Shown: piece by piece, positions 1 through 8,780 of the stretch | Layout: every line of letters starts with the position of its first letter | Numbering within the stretch: position 1 is the stretch's first letter | Origin: Acidobacteriota bacterium | GTDB lineage: Bacteria; Acidobacteriota; Holophagae; Thermotomaculales; Thermotomaculaceae | Direction of reading: 5' to 3' | NCBI GenBank assembly: GCA_013151025.1 | Contig: JAADJC010000065.1 | Span: forward strand, 18,887 to 82,886 | Length of the DNA: 64,000 nt | Notes under the pieces: model-generated | Told to the model about the DNA's origin: nothing | The model's database searches: none | Seen by the model: only the letters and a program-made list of their open reading frames with translations | Translations under genes and position numbers: made by a program

Positions 1-714
1 GCCGCCGACATAGGAGAAACAATCCAGCACATTACCCCTGGCAAATTCACTGAAACGGCGTTTGTTATCCCGCTGGTCAAAGTAATAACCGGTTTTTTGT
101 CCTTCTTTTGCCGGAACCCGTATCTTCAAGCCGTTTTCCACCAGTTCTATTTCATCGGGCACATTCCCTATGGGGACGGTTTCAATGGTTAATCCCTCTA
201 TCTGCCGAAAAGCGCTTTCGTTCTTGAGTATGACAGGCAGATTTCCAAAAATATTTTGCAGTGCCTCAAGATAGGTTTTTTTCAGCCTTTCTGCCCCTGC
301 AGTGTTCAGTTGAACAGAGAGGACCTGTCCCCCGAGAATATCGGTAATGAAACCGGGCAGATTGTCCGCTTCAGCAAAGACGATGCGGCAATTTTTTGTA
401 TCCACAAGGGTTTTTCTGAATTGAAATGCGGCTTCAATGCGTTGTTTGAAAAATGAAGTATCCGGGGATACCCGTTGACGGGAGAGAATCCGTACAGCAA
501 TGAGGGAATGGGGATTGATGGTGCCGCAGGCGATAAATTCTCCTTCCCCGGTAACAAGTTCCACCCAGTCTCCGGATTCAAAACCCTTCATAGAGGGCAG
601 TTCATTGGCATACACCCATTGAAAGCCTGCGGAAACCCGGCGAAGTGCCCGTTTATCTGAAAGCGTAAGTTTCCGGGGTCGATTTGAAGGTGTTGAACCG
701 GCGGAATGTTTCAT
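1..714 (-). CDS. rlmI: RlmI-like 23S rRNA (cytosine-C5) methyltransferase, 3' end beyond window
   Basis: The reading frame opens at the ATG at 714 and runs without a stop to base 1, so the C-terminal half is missing. The protein begins MKHSAGSTPSNRPRKLTLSD. It has an N-terminal PUA-like region (residues about 15-90, with GFQWVYANEL), then the hallmark GQKTGYYFDQRDNKRRF near residue 205, and it ends inside the SAM-binding motif LDCFSYVGG. Members of this family methylate C5 of a cytosine in 23S rRNA. The start overlaps the stop of the upstream symporter gene by four bases (ATGA), so translation is probably coupled. The family is clear. The exact target base is inferred from RlmI and cannot be checked without the catalytic C-terminus. 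Confidence 0.85.
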   Translation of the reverse strand, partial: MKHSAGSTPSNRPRKLTLSDKRALRRVSAGFQWVYANELPSMKGFESGDWVELVTGEGEFIACGTINPHSLIAVRILSRQRVSPDTSFFKQRIEAAFQFRKTLVDTKNCRIVFAEADNLPGFITDILGGQVLSVQLNTAGAERLKKTYLEALQNIFGNLPVILKNESAFRQIEGLTIETVPIGNVPDEIELVENGLKIRVPAKEGQKTGYYFDQRDNKRRFSEFARGNVLDCFSYVGG

Positions 715-2096
715 ATGATCATATCCTCTTTGGAATTGAAAGCAGAACCGCCAAAAAACAATAGCAGGGCTGCACAGAATGAGATGAGAATGTAAGAAAT
801 CCCGTTTGCTCCGGGGATTGCAAACCAGCCATATTTCTCAAGGGCATAGGAGGCGATGGTGAGAATGGGGGCCAGCGCCAGTACAGCAATAACACCGGTC
901 TTTTTTCCCACCGGCAGGTAGCATGCCAGAACCGGCAGAAAGAGAGTTGTGGATAGAATGCCGGAGGACAGGTAGAATGCGTCCTTCAGGGAGTTGGAGT
1001 ATACACCGAACAGAAAGGCCAGTGCGGCTGTGATCCAGATAGCGGCGATATTACGATTTAATGTCCGTTTTTCCGTTAAATCATAACTCAGTGTCATGGC
1101 CGCGACGTTGACGCAGGTGTCAATGGTAGACATGGATGCCGCAATGAGGCCGATGGCAGCCAATGCCACAAAAACAGGGTGATGAACCTGTGCCAGCAAC
1201 CATGCCACTCCCTTTGTTCCACTGGTCATCCCGGCAGGGAGGAATGCGGCAACCAGAAACGGCATGATAAAGACAAACAGTATCGCGTTCAGAAGGGAAA
1301 TTCCCATTGCTTTTCTGGCTTCTCGGCCGTTTCGCGTGATCTGGAGACGGATCCAGATGTCGGTTTCGGCCAGCCAGCCGGGGAGATAGGCAATGAAGGT
1401 CAACACAATGAACAGCGGTTGAATCCGGTGGAAATCCAATTTCAACACTGCGGGATTGACCGGACGGGAAGAGAATCCGGCCTGCAGGATAATGACAAAG
1501 AACAATGCCACCAAGATATATTGAATCACATCGGTGACAATGACGGCATTGGTTCCGCTGAAGGACATGTAGATGGCGATTACTGTCGCGATGATAAAGA
1601 GAAGCAGCGGCTGGCTCATGCCCATTGTTCCCGCCAAGAGAGACGCGGCAACGTCCATTTCCGCCCCGGCCCAGATAATAAAGACCAGCAGAATCGGGAG
1701 GGCGGCCAGTTTTCCTGCTTTTTTTCCGAATTTTCCAGATATCAGTTCCGGCTGACTGAATACTGGAATGTTCCGAATGCGGGGAGCCAGCCAGAAAAAG
1801 ATGCCCAGAACAACGATCCAGGGCAGACTCAGGACAAAGAAACCCCCGAGGCCGTACTGGAGAAAGACTTCAATCCCATACACCACACTCCAACTGATGG
1901 ACATGAAGGTGGCGGAAAGTGAAATTCCGGCTCTGAGACCGGATACGGAGCGATTTTCCGTCCAGAAACCATCCGGATCCGAAAGCCGTTTTGAAATAAA
2001 CGTAAATCCAAGAACCAGAACGATGTAAGCGACAAAAACGACAATGTAAATCCCGGCGGTACCGGAGGTTGCCTGGGTCATGATGGAATAATCCAT
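711..2096 (-). CDS. sodium:solute symporter (SSS/SLC5 family)
   Basis: This is an integral membrane protein of 461 residues with about 13 hydrophobic segments, as expected for the SSS (PutP/SGLT-like) family. Supporting segments are GFTFISKRLSDPDGFWTENR after the first helix, the conserved GAEMDVAASLLAG and the SMSTIDTCVNVAAMTLSYDL motif, typical of the sodium-binding helix 8 region. The substrate cannot be told from sequence. The start at 2096 has AGGAAG upstream. A second ATG at 2081 forms an ATGA overlap with the tsaD stop and is also possible. The gene lies between tsaD and rlmI in an operon without spacers, a grouping that says little about substrate. Confidence 0.85.
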   Translation of the reverse strand: MDYSIMTQATSGTAGIYIVVFVAYIVLVLGFTFISKRLSDPDGFWTENRSVSGLRAGISLSATFMSISWSVVYGIEVFLQYGLGGFFVLSLPWIVVLGIFFWLAPRIRNIPVFSQPELISGKFGKKAGKLAALPILLVFIIWAGAEMDVAASLLAGTMGMSQPLLLFIIATVIAIYMSFSGTNAVIVTDVIQYILVALFFVIILQAGFSSRPVNPAVLKLDFHRIQPLFIVLTFIAYLPGWLAETDIWIRLQITRNGREARKAMGISLLNAILFVFIMPFLVAAFLPAGMTSGTKGVAWLLAQVHHPVFVALAAIGLIAASMSTIDTCVNVAAMTLSYDLTEKRTLNRNIAAIWITAALAFLFGVYSNSLKDAFYLSSGILSTTLFLPVLACYLPVGKKTGVIAVLALAPILTIASYALEKYGWFAIPGANGISYILISFCAALLLFFGGSAFNSKEDMII

Positions 2097-3079
2097 GTGG
2101 AAAAGGCTTCCTGGTGGAGGGGCGCCGGTTCTTCATTTCGTTTCATCCATGCCAGTGATGCCACCATGGCGCCGTTGTCTGTGGCGTATTTCATTGAAGG
2201 AATAAACGTTTGTTCCCGGAAGGCAGAGCGGAACTGCTTCCGCAGGTAGGAATTTGCGGAAACTCCCCCTGCCAGAATCACTGATTCAAAAGGTGTCTCT
2301 TTTCCAAAGCGCCTGATTCTGTCAATGAGAATATCTGCTACAGTCTTCTGGAAAGAAGCCGCAAGGCCGGGTATATCCAGAGTATCTCCTTCTTCGCGAA
2401 TGAGGCGGAACATGGCTGTTTTGATACCGGAAAAACTCATATCAAGAGATCTGTCCGACATTCTGGGTCTGGGGAGGGAATACCGATTTTCGTCCCCTTT
2501 TTCCGCCAGTTTATCAATCACCGGTCCACCGGGATAACCCAGCCCCATCATTTTAGACAGTTTGTCAAAGGCTTCCCCAACTGCGTCGTCCCGGGTACGG
2601 GCCAACAGGGTAAGGTTCCGGTTCTCATCAATGGAGAAGAGGTGGGTGTGGCCGCCGGATGCTACAAATGCGGCTGCCGGAAAGCGGATGGCATTGCCGA
2701 ATTCAATGAACGCGCTTTGAATATGGCTTTCAATGTGGTTCAGTGGAATCAGCGGGATACCGGATGAAAAGGAGAGTGCTTTGGCGAAGGAAAGGCCCAC
2801 AAGAAGAGAGCCCAGTAACCCCGGGCCAATTGTGACACCGATAAGATCAATGTCATGGATGGTTTTACCGGCTTCGTCCATGGCCTGTCGGTACACTGCA
2901 CGAATATTTTTTACATGTTCCCTGGATGCCAGTTCCGGCACAACACCACCGTATTCGCTGTGGACCGGAATCTGGGATGATACCACTGAGGAAAGTACGG
3001 TTGTTCCGTTTTCCACCAGAGCGATACAGGTGTCATCGCATGAAGATTCGATACCGAGGGTGCGGAAAACTTCTGCCAT
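2078..3079 (-). CDS. tsaD: tRNA N6-adenosine threonylcarbamoyltransferase TsaD
   Basis: TsaD transfers the threonylcarbamoyl group from TC-AMP to A37 of ANN-decoding tRNAs, working in the cytoplasm with TsaB and TsaE. The protein starts MAEVFRTLGIESSCDDTCIA and keeps the metal-binding histidines in SEYGGVVPELASREHVKNI (near residue 46-62). It also has the ASGGHTHLF nucleotide-binding motif and AGGVSANSYLRKQ near the C-terminus. The length of about 333 residues is usual. The ATG at 3079 overlaps the preceding stop by one base (TGATG). An in-frame TTG lies one codon earlier. No tsaB or tsaE is visible in the window. Confidence 0.96.
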   Translation of the reverse strand: MAEVFRTLGIESSCDDTCIALVENGTTVLSSVVSSQIPVHSEYGGVVPELASREHVKNIRAVYRQAMDEAGKTIHDIDLIGVTIGPGLLGSLLVGLSFAKALSFSSGIPLIPLNHIESHIQSAFIEFGNAIRFPAAAFVASGGHTHLFSIDENRNLTLLARTRDDAVGEAFDKLSKMMGLGYPGGPVIDKLAEKGDENRYSLPRPRMSDRSLDMSFSGIKTAMFRLIREEGDTLDIPGLAASFQKTVADILIDRIRRFGKETPFESVILAGGVSANSYLRKQFRSAFREQTFIPSMKYATDNGAMVASLAWMKRNEEPAPLHQEAFSTWIIPS

Positions 3080-3987
3080 CAACCAACCCCGTAATGGACC
3101 GCAGTCTTGTGATGAATCTTTCCGTTTTCCCCGATGACAACCTTGATGTGTCCCACCCAGATACCGGCCCAGCCCACCTGGTGAATTAACGTGGTCCAGC
3201 CCGATGGGGTGGAAACCATCATGGGGCTGTCCATGAAGGTGTGAGAGTGTCCCCCGATAATAACATCAATGCCTTCTACCTGCTCTGCCAATTGAATGTC
3301 ACCCGGTTCTCCACTTGCGCCGTCAATTCCAAGGTGAGACAGGCAGATTGCCATGTCACAATGTTCAATGTCCCGAAGCTGCTGAACAGTCCTTTTTGCT
3401 GTTGCCACGGGATCGGTGTATTCCAGCCCCAGGTGGTGATCCGGTGTGACCAATCCCCTGAATGTGACACCCAGCCCGAACACGCCGATTTTTGAGTTTG
3501 CCCGGTGAACAATGGTGTAGGGTTTTAAGCGGTTCCGAAGCAGCGGGTTTGTGACAGCGTAGTTGGCATTAACCATGGCGAAATTGCATTTCTGCATGGC
3601 AGCCAGTAATTTATCCACGCCATTGTCAAAGTCGTGGTTGCCCAGTGTGCCGATTTCGTAGCCCAGCTTTGACATAAGTTCGTAGTCCAGTTTCCCTTCG
3701 TAGTAGTTGAAATAGGGTGTGCCCTGAAACACGTCTCCGGCATCTACAAAGAGGGTATTCTGATACCGGTTGCGGAGTTCTTTGAACAGTGTGGCACGTC
3801 TGGCGTAACCGCCCATGCCCGGATAGCGCCGATCTGTTTTTGGGAACGGGTCAATATGAGAGTGAAGATCATTGGTATGAATAATATGCAACGTGTTTTT
3901 CCTGGGGAACAGCCAGTCCATGGGTCTTGCAACAGCAGTGGTCCCCGCCAGGAGGCCCATGCCCTTGATGAAGTCTCTTCTTTTCAT
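3079..3987 (-). CDS. Tat-exported metallophosphatase, N-terminal half of a split 5'-nucleotidase
   Basis: The first residues, MKRRDFIKGMGLLAGTTAVA, form a twin-arginine signal peptide, so the folded protein is exported. The body is a calcineurin-like phosphoesterase with the dimetal ligands in HTNDLHSHIDPF, DAGDVFQGT, GTLGNHDFD and GGHSHT, which matches the catalytic domain of UshA-type 5'-nucleotidases. It stops at about 302 residues, where the substrate-binding C-terminal domain would normally follow. That domain is encoded by the gene immediately upstream (3984-4721). The two genes overlap by four bases. The start at 3987 is chosen because it follows GGGAGG and creates the Tat signal; a longer frame to 4101 is not credible. 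Confidence 0.92.
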   Translation of the reverse strand: MKRRDFIKGMGLLAGTTAVARPMDWLFPRKNTLHIIHTNDLHSHIDPFPKTDRRYPGMGGYARRATLFKELRNRYQNTLFVDAGDVFQGTPYFNYYEGKLDYELMSKLGYEIGTLGNHDFDNGVDKLLAAMQKCNFAMVNANYAVTNPLLRNRLKPYTIVHRANSKIGVFGLGVTFRGLVTPDHHLGLEYTDPVATAKRTVQQLRDIEHCDMAICLSHLGIDGASGEPGDIQLAEQVEGIDVIIGGHSHTFMDSPMMVSTPSGWTTLIHQVGWAGIWVGHIKVVIGENGKIHHKTAVHYGVG

Positions 3988-4721
3988 TGGATAATAATCC
4001 TCCCTTCTATTTGCGGGTGGATAATCCGGTGTTTCTTGACAAAGGCAATAAGGGCTTCCCGGAGTAGAACGTGGGTGTCCTTGATGATGTTGCCCTTCCA
4101 CATGGATTCAAGGTTTCCACCGCCATCCATCAGGTAGTTGATTGTTGCAATTGTGTATGTATTTTTTGAATCAAAGTTTTCCTGTCCGATGCTTGCGTTG
4201 ACAATGCCGCCGGTGGAAACGATGGTCAGGCCGGAAACCGGTGTACCACCCTTTTTTACAATTTCAGTGATCAGTCCTTCTACCTGTTCACCTGTAAACT
4301 TTGCTATAACAATCCGGTTTCCAAAGGGCATCAACTCAAACATATTGCCGATGGTGATGTTTCCTTTGTAAACCGGTGCCCTGAGGCCGCCGTTGTTGGT
4401 GATGGCAAAATCCACGTGGCCAAAGTGCCGGGCGGTATCAAGGATCACATCTGCTGCAAAATTCCCCAGCAGACTTTCCGGGTTCCCCCGGACCATATCC
4501 ACTTCGGCTTTCCCAATCACTGTATTCATCTCTTTTTGAAGTTGTTCCCGATATGGCTGAATAATTTTCTCAATTGCCGGATCACTGGAAATTTTTGAGG
4601 TAACGGCAGTATGGGTGGCAACAGCCATGGACGCCTTCGGTGTTGGAGTGGAAACCGGAGGGGCCTGGCAGGAGATTGTGGCAACGAAAACCGCAATCAG
4701 GGATAGTCTCAGCTTTTTCAT
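3984..4721 (-). CDS. 5'-nucleotidase C-terminal domain lipoprotein
   Basis: A lipoprotein signal (MKKLRLSLIAVFVATISC) is followed by a Pro/Thr-rich linker and a 5'-nucleotidase C-terminal domain. The domain signatures are LLGNFAADVILDTAR, FAITNNGGLRAPVYKGNIT and the FELMPFGNRI segment, which form the nucleoside-binding pocket in UshA. There is no metallophosphatase domain. The gene directly downstream supplies it, so the two products probably form one periplasmic nucleotidase. The start at 4721 overlaps the queC stop (ATGA). A role in nucleotide salvage or phosphate release is inferred from the family. Confidence 0.9.
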   Translation of the reverse strand: MKKLRLSLIAVFVATISCQAPPVSTPTPKASMAVATHTAVTSKISSDPAIEKIIQPYREQLQKEMNTVIGKAEVDMVRGNPESLLGNFAADVILDTARHFGHVDFAITNNGGLRAPVYKGNITIGNMFELMPFGNRIVIAKFTGEQVEGLITEIVKKGGTPVSGLTIVSTGGIVNASIGQENFDSKNTYTIATINYLMDGGGNLESMWKGNIIKDTHVLLREALIAFVKKHRIIHPQIEGRIIIQ

Positions 4722-5422
4722 ATGCGCTCCTTTACGTTTATTTCATTCAGGTAATGTAATGGGTCAGTGAGCCCGGCTTCCCGGAAGCCCTTGAGACGAA
4801 GTTTACAGGAATCGCACCGTCCACAGGGGTTTCCGTCTTTATCAGGGCTGTAGCAGGTGCTGGTCAGGGAATAATCCACGCCGAGTTCGATGCCTTTTTG
4901 AATAATTTCCGCTTTTTTCATCCGGGCAAGGGGGGTGTGAATGCTAAATCGTTTACCCTCGTCCGCGTACCGGGTTCCAAGTGTGATGGCGGTTTCCATT
5001 GCCTGAATAAATTCCGGCCGGCAGTCGGGATAGCCACTGTAATCCACTACATTGGTACCGATGAAAATATCCCGGATCTCGTTCACCTCACAGTAACCTG
5101 CTGCAATGGCAAGGAAAATAGTGTTTCTGGCCGGTACGTAAGTGATGGGAATATTGCCCCCGATGCTTTCTGGAGGGTTGTCCGGTACTTCAATTGAGTT
5201 GTCTGTCAGGGCGGAGCCGCCGATGGTGTTCAGTGGCACATTCATAGTGATATGCGGAACGCTGTATTTTTCGCAGAGGAGTCGTGATTTTTCCAGTTCC
5301 ATCTGGTGGCGCTGCCCGTAGTCAAAACTCATGGCAGTGACAGCAAATCCCTGGTTGAGAGCAATTGCCAATACTGTTGCTGAGTCCAGGCCTCCGCTCA
5401 GTAAGATCAATGATTTCTTCAT
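4718..5422 (-). CDS. queC: 7-cyano-7-deazaguanine synthase QueC
   Basis: QueC converts 7-carboxy-7-deazaguanine, ammonia and ATP into preQ0 in the queuosine pathway. The protein begins MKKSLILLSGGLDSATVLAI, the N-type ATP pyrophosphatase P-loop (SGGLDS). It ends with the zinc site CYSPDKDGNPCGRCDSCKLR, which supplies the four cysteines. The length of 234 residues is typical. A good ribosome-binding site, GGAGG, precedes the ATG. No other queuosine gene and no preQ1 riboswitch is visible nearby. It is the first gene of the run that continues into the 5'-nucleotidase pair. Confidence 0.97.
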   Translation of the reverse strand: MKKSLILLSGGLDSATVLAIALNQGFAVTAMSFDYGQRHQMELEKSRLLCEKYSVPHITMNVPLNTIGGSALTDNSIEVPDNPPESIGGNIPITYVPARNTIFLAIAAGYCEVNEIRDIFIGTNVVDYSGYPDCRPEFIQAMETAITLGTRYADEGKRFSIHTPLARMKKAEIIQKGIELGVDYSLTSTCYSPDKDGNPCGRCDSCKLRLKGFREAGLTDPLHYLNEINVKERI

Positions 5423-5466
5423 AAAAAAATTCCTCCGTGACTGTATGCTACTATACCGAAAAACAA

Positions 5467-6069
5467 CTATCCATGCAAAGCTAACAGCGTCAATAGTTCC
5501 TGTTGAAGGGTGCGGCTTTTATCTTTGGCATACCAGAGCTGGACCTGTTTTACAAAGTCTTCATGGCTTTCATCCTGCTTTGTTTTATGAATCCGAAGCA
5601 GGTTCTGGGCAGGTGCCGGTCGGGGGCCCCAATCCCATTGCACATTTAGCTTATTGTCATGCAGGCAGATGAGTTTCGGAATTGCACGCCCACCGTTGGT
5701 CAGAAAGCGGTCCATTATGTCCGTATTTTCATCCCGAAGGAGAATCTTCAGAGAGATACGGTCCGTTACAGATGCCATTTTCGCAATGACGGGCAAATTC
5801 TGTGCCGCATCTCCACACCATGCTTCGGTCAGAACAACCCAGATTCGGTTCTGGTCCAGTTTCTTCATTTGGAGGACGGTCTCCGGTGTGAGTTTTGTTG
5901 TCCGGTCAATTCGGGACATTCGATGGACGTTGAGCCGGCTGTATTCCAGCATCTTGTCCGAGTGATTGGTGCCGGTGGTTTTGTTCTGCTCCAGAAGTGA
6001 ATCAATCAGATTTCGGTATTCCTCGTAAGTGAGCGATTTTTCCAGATGTTTTTCTGTCAGTTTATTCAT
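5467..6069 (-). CDS. thioredoxin-family protein (Thioredoxin_9-like)
   Basis: This cytoplasmic protein of about 200 residues has no signal peptide. A thioredoxin-like core contains WVVLTEAWCGDAAQNLPVIA, where the usual CxxC is reduced to a single cysteine (WCGDAAQ). A cis-Pro region, RAIPKLICLHD, and a WGPRPAPAQ segment near the C-terminus are shared with small thioredoxin-family proteins annotated in Bacteroidota. The loss of the second cysteine argues against a classical disulfide reductase. The start at 6069 has GGAGAAG upstream; a longer frame to 6099 lacks a better site. The physiological role is unknown. Confidence 0.75.
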   Translation of the reverse strand: MNKLTEKHLEKSLTYEEYRNLIDSLLEQNKTTGTNHSDKMLEYSRLNVHRMSRIDRTTKLTPETVLQMKKLDQNRIWVVLTEAWCGDAAQNLPVIAKMASVTDRISLKILLRDENTDIMDRFLTNGGRAIPKLICLHDNKLNVQWDWGPRPAPAQNLLRIHKTKQDESHEDFVKQVQLWYAKDKSRTLQQELLTLLALHG

Positions 6070-6091
6070 TGATGGCACTTCTCCAGTTTTC

Positions 6092-6925
6092 CTAAGCACT
6101 TGGGATCATTTTTGCCCCGTGGCTTTCAAGATACGGAACCATCTTTTCAAGATTTTCAGGGGCATTCTTTCCTGACCTGAGGCGGGTGGCACTGGCTGCT
6201 GCATGTTGGAGTACCGACAGGTAGTCTCCGTCCCGGGCGTTGACATCTGCCCCGGCTTTAACCAGTGCCTGCACGGCCCCGAGAGAACCGCCTTCTACCG
6301 CATGAATGAGGGGAGTCCAACCTTTTTTGTCCTTTAGTTTCACATTCGCACCCTTTTCCAGGAGTAATCGGGTAAGTTTCACCTTGCCCGTGCCGGTTGC
6401 AAACATCAATGGGGTCATCCGGTGGATTCTCTCCCTGACATCCACCTTCGCTCCCTTATCCAGCAGAAGACGGACCAGTTTCAGTTTCCCCTTTTGAATT
6501 GCAAGTTGAAGGGGGTACCATCCGACATAGCCTCCCTTTTTGGGAGTGAGAGTGAGCTTGGCACCCCGTTGAATCAACAGTACCGCAATATCGTCATTCC
6601 CATTGTCAATTGCATACATCAGGGCGGTCCAGCCTTTATTATTTCCCTTGTCCCGGGTGTCAATGTTACAATTTGCGTCCAGGAGTTTCTTTACTGCAGG
6701 CATGTCTCCTATTCTTGAACAGTACAATAGAGCCTTTTGGCCGGAGTAATTTTTTGCCACATACAGATCGCCCAGATCTATCAGTCGATCCACCTCTTTC
6801 TGATTTCCTGCCTTGACTGCAGCGGTGAGATCGCTGTTGATGTCTCCGGCTATGGAAGGCATTGTGGTCAATAGAAGCAGAATCCCCATTACTATAAAAG
6901 ACAAATGAAAGTGTGATTTAGTCAT
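6092..6925 (-). CDS. exported ankyrin-repeat protein
   Basis: A Sec signal peptide (FHLSFIVMGILLLLTTMPSIA) precedes about seven ankyrin repeats. Consensus pieces include GWTALMYAIDNGNDDIAVLL, TPLMFATGTGKVKLTRLLLE and GWTPLIHAVEGGSLGAVQAL. Ankyrin repeats bind proteins, and the location is predicted to be periplasmic. The ATG at 6925 follows AAGGAG; a frame extending to 6988 would bury the signal peptide and is rejected. The gene follows the NYN-domain gene by four bases, which suggests co-transcription, but no functional link can be read from sequence. Confidence 0.85.
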   Translation of the reverse strand: MTKSHFHLSFIVMGILLLLTTMPSIAGDINSDLTAAVKAGNQKEVDRLIDLGDLYVAKNYSGQKALLYCSRIGDMPAVKKLLDANCNIDTRDKGNNKGWTALMYAIDNGNDDIAVLLIQRGAKLTLTPKKGGYVGWYPLQLAIQKGKLKLVRLLLDKGAKVDVRERIHRMTPLMFATGTGKVKLTRLLLEKGANVKLKDKKGWTPLIHAVEGGSLGAVQALVKAGADVNARDGDYLSVLQHAAASATRLRSGKNAPENLEKMVPYLESHGAKMIPSA

Positions 6926-6929
6926 ATTT

Positions 6930-7658
6930 CTACTCCTTGTATGGTGAATTAAATTCTGAATTTTCCCTATGCTTGTCCCGACATTCACTGCAGTAGAATG
7001 CAGGTCCGCTCCAGTCGGTCAGTTCTTCCGTTCCGCAGGACAAGCATTTGCGGTATTTCTTTTCCTTAATCAGACGGATTTCATTCAGGTGTTCTTCAAG
7101 GAACAGGTGGGGAAAATCAAACAGGTCTGTGCTGTTAATGAGTTTCTGAGAAGTGGGGTAGATGTTTCCCAGGCGTCGCAGCGCGGCAAGGAGAGTCCGT
7201 TTTCCCATGGCTCTTACCCGTCTTAGAACCGGCATATAGTCAAAGTCGCCACCCAACAGCACGGTTACATCAATGGTGTTAGGGAGAGACGCATAGTGCA
7301 TCATGGAAGTGGAAAGGGCAATGTCCACACATTTTTCCTGTGGGGACAACCCCGGCTGGTTCTTGAAGTCAATTTCGTAGATTTCTGTTTCAAAATGGCA
7401 TTCTTTTCTCAGGTAGTCGTAAAAGGCCTGCTGGGGGCCGGGATCGAAACCGGGTTTGTTGATAGGGATAGATCCGAAAAAACAGGTACGTACGATGTCG
7501 ATTTCTTTTTCACTGGTCTGAGCCAGATGGTTGGAAACAACTTGTGGAATGCTTTGATAGTTGATTTTGAAGCCGGGATCATGAAATGCGGTTACAATTT
7601 CCGCCTTGTTATGAAAAATCCAGCTTCCATCTATAAAAATCATTGTTTTTAGTGTCAT
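6930..7658 (-). CDS. NYN (LabA/DUF88-like) domain protein with C-terminal zinc ribbon
   Basis: Residues 1-170 form a NYN/PIN-like fold with the acidic positions expected for a metal-dependent RNase: FIDGSWIFHN at the start, CVDIALSTSMMHYA in the middle and GGDFDYMPVLRRVRAMGK after it. The C-terminus has CLSCGTEEL and FYCSECRD, a probable four-cysteine zinc ribbon, which could hold RNA. Family knowledge suggests RNA processing or degradation. No target is evident. It has a short spacer to the ankyrin gene downstream and its own upstream gap of 118 bases, so it may start a transcription unit. Confidence 0.8.
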   Translation of the reverse strand: MTLKTMIFIDGSWIFHNKAEIVTAFHDPGFKINYQSIPQVVSNHLAQTSEKEIDIVRTCFFGSIPINKPGFDPGPQQAFYDYLRKECHFETEIYEIDFKNQPGLSPQEKCVDIALSTSMMHYASLPNTIDVTVLLGGDFDYMPVLRRVRAMGKRTLLAALRRLGNIYPTSQKLINSTDLFDFPHLFLEEHLNEIRLIKEKKYRKCLSCGTEELTDWSGPAFYCSECRDKHRENSEFNSPYKE

Positions 7659-7776
7659 TATTCACCTCGCCTGCTATAAATTGTTTGTTTTCATATTGTT
7701 TTTGATTTGAATTGTCAAAGAACCACCAGATCTGTTTCATAATGTACTCATTTTTCGTGAACGAGGCAAGTGTTAA

Positions 7777-8772
7777 TCAGAAATTTGAGTTTTGGAAGTC
7801 ATGGATGAACCGGGTCATTTCATCAATGGAGTGCATCTGGTTCAGGTTAATCCTGAGCTGTTTACCTCCGGGAATGGAGCGGGAATACCAGCCGGCGAAG
7901 AGTTTCATTTTGTGGAGTGCGAGCTTTTCGGGATATAAACCGGCCATTTCCAGAAACTGTTTCTCCATAATTGAAAGGAGGGAAGCCGGGGGGACCTGGA
8001 GTTTTGAGACCAGCTCAGCGAATATCCATGGCTTCTTAATGGCTGCCCGGGCAATCATAATGCCGTCACATCCGGTTTCCAGCATTTGGCCCATACTTTC
8101 GCTGTCAGTAATGTCTCCATTTCCGATAAGGGGAATCGAAAGCATGGATTTTAATTCAGCAATCTGGTCATAGTGGACAGATCCCCGGAACATTTCTTTT
8201 CTTGTCCGTCCGTGAAAGAAAATGGCATTGACGCCGTTTTCTTCAGCCATTTTTCCAAATTCGGGAAATGCGAGAGACTGGCTGTTCCATCCACTCCGGA
8301 TCTTGATGGTTAAGGGTATGGAAATTCGTTTTCGTACAGCAGAGATGATGGATTCTGCCAGTTTCAGATCTTTGAGAAGGGCGGAACCGCTGCCATGGCG
8401 GGTAATGGTGCTGGATGGGCAGCCCATGTTGATATCCAACGCATCTGCACCTGCTGCTTCTGCCATTTCGGCAGCGTCTGCCATACGATCCGGTTCTTTC
8501 CCGACAATCTGGAAGAAAAGAGGCCTTTCCTGTTCCGTAAACCGGGCCATGTGGAGGGTTCGTTCACAATCTCTTGTGTACGCGTCGGAGGAAATCATTT
8601 CTGTAAACATGGCGCCCACACCACCGAATGCCCGGACAATTCTACGAAAAGGGCCATCGGTAATATCTGCAATGGGGGCCAGGAAGGTGGCGGGGCGTAT
8701 AGTGAGGGGGCCAATGGCGACTGCTGCCGGAACCGGACAGTTCTGTCTGGTATTGGATAAATCCAGAGCCAT
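7777..8772 (-). CDS. dusB: tRNA-dihydrouridine synthase, DusB type
   Basis: This FMN-dependent enzyme reduces specific uridines in tRNA to dihydrouridine. The TIM-barrel starts with FLAPIADITDGPFRRIVRAF. The catalytic cysteine lies in DINMGCPS, followed by RHGSGSALL. The substrate and FMN motifs FHGRTRKEMFRGSVHYDQIA and GNGDITDSES are present. The length of 331 residues fits the DusB branch. The gene is eight bases downstream of the YhaM-like gene and so sits in the same RNA-related run (YhaM, RqcP, Dus). Confidence 0.93.
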   Translation of the reverse strand: MALDLSNTRQNCPVPAAVAIGPLTIRPATFLAPIADITDGPFRRIVRAFGGVGAMFTEMISSDAYTRDCERTLHMARFTEQERPLFFQIVGKEPDRMADAAEMAEAAGADALDINMGCPSSTITRHGSGSALLKDLKLAESIISAVRKRISIPLTIKIRSGWNSQSLAFPEFGKMAEENGVNAIFFHGRTRKEMFRGSVHYDQIAELKSMLSIPLIGNGDITDSESMGQMLETGCDGIMIARAAIKKPWIFAELVSKLQVPPASLLSIMEKQFLEMAGLYPEKLALHKMKLFAGWYSRSIPGGKQLRINLNQMHSIDEMTRFIHDFQNSNF

Positions 8773-8780
8773 AGTCCTGT

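Noticed and set aside
1179..1922. Open frame of 247 codons on the plus strand opposite the symporter gene
   Set aside because: The encoded sequence is of low complexity, rich in Gln/Asp/Gly/His, without family resemblance, and exactly antisense to a well-conserved membrane protein.
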